From Limnohabitans sp. MORI2 (lineage in GTDB: Bacteria > Pseudomonadota > Gammaproteobacteria > Burkholderiales > Burkholderiaceae_C), in contig NZ_AP027058.1 of assembly GCF_027925025.1 (NCBI RefSeq), forward strand, positions 1,054,001-1,118,000: 64,000 bases of DNA, written 5' to 3'. Position 1 is the first letter of the stretch. Every line of letters starts with the position of its first letter. The notes beneath the pieces were generated by a model that did no database searches, was not told the origin of the DNA, and saw only the letters and a program-made list of their open reading frames with translations. The translations under genes and the position numbers were made by a program. This document shows, in pieces, positions 61,015 to 64,000 of this stretch.

Positions 61015-61215
61015 TCATCCTCGCAAGGGGATGAGGCCAAAATAGTAATTTGCAAATAGTGCAATAAATAAGCCGATTGACAATCCGACGCGCAAAGTCA
61101 AAGCCTTGACGACTGTTGCGCTGTCTTCTTTTTTGTGGGTCAACCGGTATAGGGCAGTGAAGAGACTTCCCAAAATAATCAGCAGCAACAAGACTGCAAG
61201 CAATTTGCCGATCAT
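61015..61215 (-). CDS. Twin-transmembrane protein (DUF2909)
   Basis: 66 aa, two hydrophobic segments (LLAVLLLLIILGSLFTALY and VGLSIGLFIALFANYYFG) with a basic-charged loop (HKKEDSA). DUF2909 proteins usually sit antisense between coxC and SURF1 in Burkholderiales, as here. The function is not known; an oxidase assembly role is guessed from location. Confidence 0.85.
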   Translation of the reverse strand: MIGKLLAVLLLLIILGSLFTALYRLTHKKEDSATVVKALTLRVGLSIGLFIALFANYYFGLIPLRG

Positions 61216-61269
61216 GACCTATCTCCGCGATATGTGATGTGCAGAATTATCCGCACTTTTTCCTAAACC

Positions 61270-61980
61270 ATGCGTCAATTTCAATTTCGTTGGATTCCCT
61301 TCATTGCCACGGTTTTGTTGATGGCGGTTTTTCTACGTTTAGGTTGGTGGCAGTGGACGAAAGGGCTAGAGGTCGAGCACCAGGTGGCCCTGCGCGATGA
61401 GCGCTCAGCAGTGAATCCTTTGTTGCTCGGCTCGCAGTTGGTCGATGCCAAAGAGGTAGATGGCATGGCGGTCATGGTGCGCGGGCATTACGATGTTGCG
61501 CAACAATTTTTTCTCGACAATCAGCAATACCAAGGTCGTCCCGGCGTGCATGTCATGATCCCTTTGCAAATTGATGGGACGCAAGTGCGCGTGCTGGTCA
61601 ATCGTGGCTGGGTAGGATGGGGGGCGTCGCGTAGCGTGTTGCCACAAGTGCCTGCGCCTACAGGCTTGGTGGAGATTCAGGGCCGAGCTGTTGTGCCATC
61701 CCAAAAAGCACCTGCATTTGTGACGGAGTCTGTGGGCGATACGGGGGCGTTGCGCACGCGTATCCGTCTGGATGAAATCCAAGCAGCACAAAACTATCCG
61801 CTTCAACCCATTGTGATTTGGCAGGCTTCAACTGATGGCGCAGATGGGTTGGTTCGAGAGTGGCCTGAAGTGACCGACAAAGCGCCAATGCACAAAGGCT
61901 ATGCGGCACAATGGTTCCTGATGGCGGCCTTGTTGTTGGCCTTTTTTGTGCGCAGTAGCTACCGCTCAGTCAACGTGTAA
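61270..61980 (+). CDS. SURF1 family oxidase assembly protein
   Basis: Inner-membrane protein with a helix at each end, 236 aa, that helps deliver heme A to subunit I. Family segments LRLGWWQWTKG, VMVRGHYD, NQQYQGRPGVHVMIPL (in parts), VLVNRGWV and GYAAQWFLMA are present. Next gene starts 6 bases after its stop. ATG 61270 is divergent from the twin-TM gene over 54 bases. Confidence 0.93.
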   Translation: MRQFQFRWIPFIATVLLMAVFLRLGWWQWTKGLEVEHQVALRDERSAVNPLLLGSQLVDAKEVDGMAVMVRGHYDVAQQFFLDNQQYQGRPGVHVMIPLQIDGTQVRVLVNRGWVGWGASRSVLPQVPAPTGLVEIQGRAVVPSQKAPAFVTESVGDTGALRTRIRLDEIQAAQNYPLQPIVIWQASTDGADGLVREWPEVTDKAPMHKGYAAQWFLMAALLLAFFVRSSYRSVNV

Positions 61981-61985
61981 TTTTT

Positions 61986-62657
61986 ATGACTCACTCTAAA
62001 TCCGTAACGCCCGATGAGCCTTTGAGTTTGTCGGTGCACTCAATGCCTGATCCGCATTTGACAGCTTTGCCTCCTTCGGGGCACGGCAAGTTGTTGGCTA
62101 TGTTTTTGGCGTGTTCATTGCCAGTGCTGTTGGCCATGTTTGTGTTTTTTGTCATCAAGCCCACGGGGCAGGCCAACTTTGGTGAACTGATTCACCCAGC
62201 GCGCCCCATGCCTGATGTCATGCTCACAAATGCGCAGGCTCAGCCAATCGCGCTGACTGAGCTCAAGGGGCAATGGTTGTTGGTCAATGCGGGAAGCGGT
62301 GCGTGTGCAGCCGACTGTGCTCAGCACTTGTTCATTCAACGCCAATTGCGCGAAATGCTCAACAAAGACAAAGACCGTGTGGACCGTGTTTGGCTGGTCG
62401 CAGACGATGCGCCCATCAATCCGGAAGTCCAGCCTTTGCTGGCAGACACAACTGTGCTGCGTGCTTCCCCCGCCGTGCTAGACGCTTGGTTAGGTGCAAG
62501 CGACGACGCTACGATGCAATTGGTGGTGGTGGATCCACAAGGACATGCCATGCTGCGCATGCCTGCCGATATGACAGGCAAACAAGCCAATGCCGCAAAA
62601 AACATGCTGCAGAAGTTGCTCATGTCCAGCGCAGTGTGGGACAAGCCTGGGCGTTGA
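61986..62657 (+). CDS. Sco-like thioredoxin-fold membrane protein
   Basis: 223 aa with one helix ([17 protein letters not shown]) after a soluble N-terminus, then a thioredoxin-like domain with the redox/copper pair C107-x3-C111 (GACAADC). It resembles SCO1/SenC with weak conservation; the distal His typical of SCO could be in DPQGHAM. Probably for CuA assembly of the oxidase. Located between SURF1 and ctaB, as in related bacteria. ATG 61986 follows 5 bases after SURF1. Confidence 0.82.
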   Translation: MTHSKSVTPDEPLSLSVHSMPDPHLTALPPSGHGKLLAMFLACSLPVLLAMFVFFVIKPTGQANFGELIHPARPMPDVMLTNAQAQPIALTELKGQWLLVNAGSGACAADCAQHLFIQRQLREMLNKDKDRVDRVWLVADDAPINPEVQPLLADTTVLRASPAVLDAWLGASDDATMQLVVVDPQGHAMLRMPADMTGKQANAAKNMLQKLLMSSAVWDKPGR

Positions 62658-62667
62658 TGACGAGAAC

Positions 62668-63552
62668 ATGCACATGATGACCACCAGCGTCTTTCGTCAG
62701 TACAACGCGCTCACCAAGCCGCGCGTGATTCAACTCATTGTTTTTTGCGCCCTGATTGGCATGGTGTTGGCCATTCCTGGCTGGCCCTCGCTCGATGCAT
62801 GGATTCGCATTGTGTGGGCTTGTTTAGGCATTTGGTTGGTGGCTGGTGCAGCTGCGGCCTTTAACTGTTTGGTCGAGAAAACCTTGGATGCCAAAATGCG
62901 CCGCACCGCATGGCGACCCACGGCTCGGGGTGAATTGTCGGATGCACAAGCTTTGGGTTTTTCGCTGGTTTTGTGCGCATTGGGCTCATTCATTTTGTAT
63001 GTCTGTGTGAACCCATTGACCATGTGGTTAACCTTTGCCACCTTCATTGGCTATGCCGTGGTTTACACCTTGGTGCTCAAGCCCATGACGCCACAAAACA
63101 TTGTGATCGGTGGCGCTTCCGGGGCCATGCCTCCGCTCTTGGGGTGGGCTGCCATCACGGGCGAGGTGGGACCGCAAGCCTTGCTGTTGTTCTTGATTAT
63201 TTTTTTGTGGACGCCGCCTCACTTTTGGGCGCTGGCTTTGTATCGTGTGGAGGACTATCGCAAGTCGGGTCTGCCAATGCTGCCTGTGACGCATGGCAAT
63301 CGCTTCACGCGTTTGCAAATTTTGCTCTATACCGTGTTGTTGATGGCGGCTTGCTTGATGCCATTTGCCATAGGCATGAGTTCGTGGCTTTACTTGTCTG
63401 TGGCAATGGTTCTCAGTGTGGGGTTCATTGCCTATGCGGTTGCACTTATGCGCGAATACTCGGATGAGTTAGCACGTAAAACCTTTCGCTTTTCACTCAT
63501 CCATTTGTCTGCGTTGTTTGCAGCGCTGTTGCTCGATCACTATCTTTTTTAA
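62668..63552 (+). CDS. ctaB: Protoheme IX farnesyltransferase
   Basis: Makes heme O from heme B for oxidase assembly, 294 aa. UbiA superfamily with [23 protein letters not shown] (N-x2-D-type motif, in parts), [28 protein letters not shown] (in parts) and [12 protein letters not shown]. Eight to nine helices. Start among ATG 62668, 62674 or 62677; gacgaga before 62668 favours it. Frames further upstream overlap the Sco-like gene. Last gene of the oxidase operon; its stop is one base from the stop of the convergent 80-aa gene. Confidence 0.93.
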   Translation: MHMMTTSVFRQYNALTKPRVIQLIVFCALIGMVLAIPGWPSLDAWIRIVWACLGIWLVAGAAAAFNCLVEKTLDAKMRRTAWRPTARGELSDAQALGFSLVLCALGSFILYVCVNPLTMWLTFATFIGYAVVYTLVLKPMTPQNIVIGGASGAMPPLLGWAAITGEVGPQALLLFLIIFLWTPPHFWALALYRVEDYRKSGLPMLPVTHGNRFTRLQILLYTVLLMAACLMPFAIGMSSWLYLSVAMVLSVGFIAYAVALMREYSDELARKTFRFSLIHLSALFAALLLDHYLF

Positions 63553-63553
63553 A

Positions 63554-63796
63554 TCAGAGCGGTGCGTGCTTGCCATTGACGGGCTGAGCTAAAAAGAGTG
63601 TCAATGTGCAAGCAAAGCTGATGGCGGCCCAAAATGCAAAAAAGGCCATGGTGTAGACCCCTTGTGAAGTGACGCCCAGCGCGTGTTCCACACTGGGAAT
63701 CTCCATGGGGTCCAGCACAGAAAAGACCAGCATTTCCATCAACGCTGCGCCAAGTGCCGATGGCCAAACAATCAAAAAGAAGCGATGCAACTTCAT
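63554..63796 (-). CDS. Small membrane protein, unknown, 80 aa
   Basis: Two long hydrophobic segments (FFLIVWPSALGAALMEMLVF and MAFFAFWAAISFACTLTLFL) and a loop containing DPMEIPSVEHALG. No leader cleavage site. The family is not known to me. It sits convergent to ctaB and downstream of the SRP RNA gene on the same strand. A similar frame shift from 63968 would read through the RNA gene and is not chosen. Confidence 0.7.
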   Translation of the reverse strand: MKLHRFFLIVWPSALGAALMEMLVFSVLDPMEIPSVEHALGVTSQGVYTMAFFAFWAAISFACTLTLFLAQPVNGKHAPL

Positions 63797-63890
63797 AAGT
63801 TCCCCAAAAGATCGGCCTCAGTTTAGGCGGATTGGGAACAAACGGAGCTAGGGTTTTCGCGTGTGTTGAATGGCGTGAGCGGGGAAGGTG

Positions 63891-63982
63891 ACGGGCCCGA
63901 CCCTCAGCACTGGCTCCACAGTTAGGGCTGCTTGGTTCCCCACCTGACCCGGTTGGCCGCTTCACCATGTGAGGAGGCCCGT
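63891..63982 (-). ncRNA. ffs: Signal recognition particle RNA, small bacterial type (4.5S)
   Basis: On the minus strand the region reads acgggcc at the 5' end and ggcccgt at the 3' end, which pair as the closing stem. The Ffh-binding apical domain is present: gggtcaggtggggaac, then caagcagcccta, the usual GGTCAGG..GGAA..AAGCAGCC pattern of domain IV. About 92 nucleotides, normal for betaproteobacterial 4.5S RNA. It guides the SRP for co-translational membrane insertion. Confidence 0.9.
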
Positions 63983-63990
63983 CGAGGGCT

Positions 63991-63996
63991 ATTGTA
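63991..63996 (-). promoter_or_regulatory. -10 box (TACAAT) of ffs
   Basis: TACAAT on the minus strand, five of six matches, is placed 8-9 bases before the likely RNA start near 63982. The -35 lies beyond the window edge. Confidence 0.65.
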
Positions 63997-64000
63997 GGTC

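Noticed and set aside
63549..63968. 139-codon minus-strand frame at the right edge
   Set aside because: Reads through the SRP RNA gene; the overlapping 80-aa frame has the real membrane-protein character.

Overview
The window looks like the chromosome of a betaproteobacterium of the Burkholderiales, most likely Comamonadaceae (Limnohabitans/Rhodoferax type). The signs are protein-level resemblance, the Burkholderiales cytochrome oxidase gene neighbourhood (small assembly protein, ctaG, coxC, twin-TM protein, SURF1, Sco-like protein, ctaB), a GC-rich palindromic element of a kind I recall from this family, and a compact SRP RNA at the right edge. No insertion sequence, prophage, CRISPR array or tRNA was seen. 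Genes are dense and no gene-free stretch exceeds 300 bases.

Layout. 1-4399: 5' end of argA and divergent hrpA, which carries an in-frame palindromic repeat. 4500-8797: a tungsten-type aldehyde oxidoreductase operon (four-cluster ferredoxin subunit, catalytic subunit, FAD subunit, MoaD/ThiS-like protein, unknown 105-aa protein). 8794-12508 (minus): cyanophycinase, orphan ParA ATPase, aminotransferase, CysB-like regulator. 12567-21328 (minus): an eight-gene envelope operon with UDP-glucose dehydrogenase, uronate epimerase, polyprenyl-phosphate sugar synthase, flippase-like protein, two GT39 transferases and two PAP2 phosphatases. It reads as a complete pathway that removes phosphates from lipid A (or a similar lipid) and adds a uronic acid, probably galacturonate. 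21391-25898: cbiX-lptG-lptF and divergent pepA-holC. 25931-29290: a lone branched-chain amino acid binding protein, a 63-aa small protein with its own terminator, and an MreB without mreCD whose stop overlaps the start of an exported unknown protein. 29298-35272: a heavy-metal RND efflux operon headed by a His-rich exported protein.

35269-48487: RidA, two transglutaminase-like proteins, a permuted ATP-grasp/alpha-E fusion, then separate ATP-grasp and alpha-E genes on the other strand, with an adhesin-E-like protein and comEC between. Every component of this predicted amidoligase/peptide-modification system occurs twice. 48495-52877: rho, trxA, a FrnE-type DsbA relative, a formate/nitrite transporter and two unknown genes.

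52932-63796: respiratory region. A minus-strand operon (ctaA and two multiheme cytochromes c) and a plus-strand operon (cytochrome c4, 76-aa membrane protein, coxB, coxA, small assembly protein, ctaG, coxC, SURF1, Sco-like, ctaB) diverge from an intergenic region with a perfect FNR/Anr-type box. The CoxA keeps the metal ligands, Tyr-His pair and D-pathway but lacks the K-pathway Lys, Thr and Ser; its CoxB also lacks the K-pathway entry Glu. This correlated loss is the most unusual signal I found. The window ends in the SRP RNA gene ffs (minus) with its -10 box.
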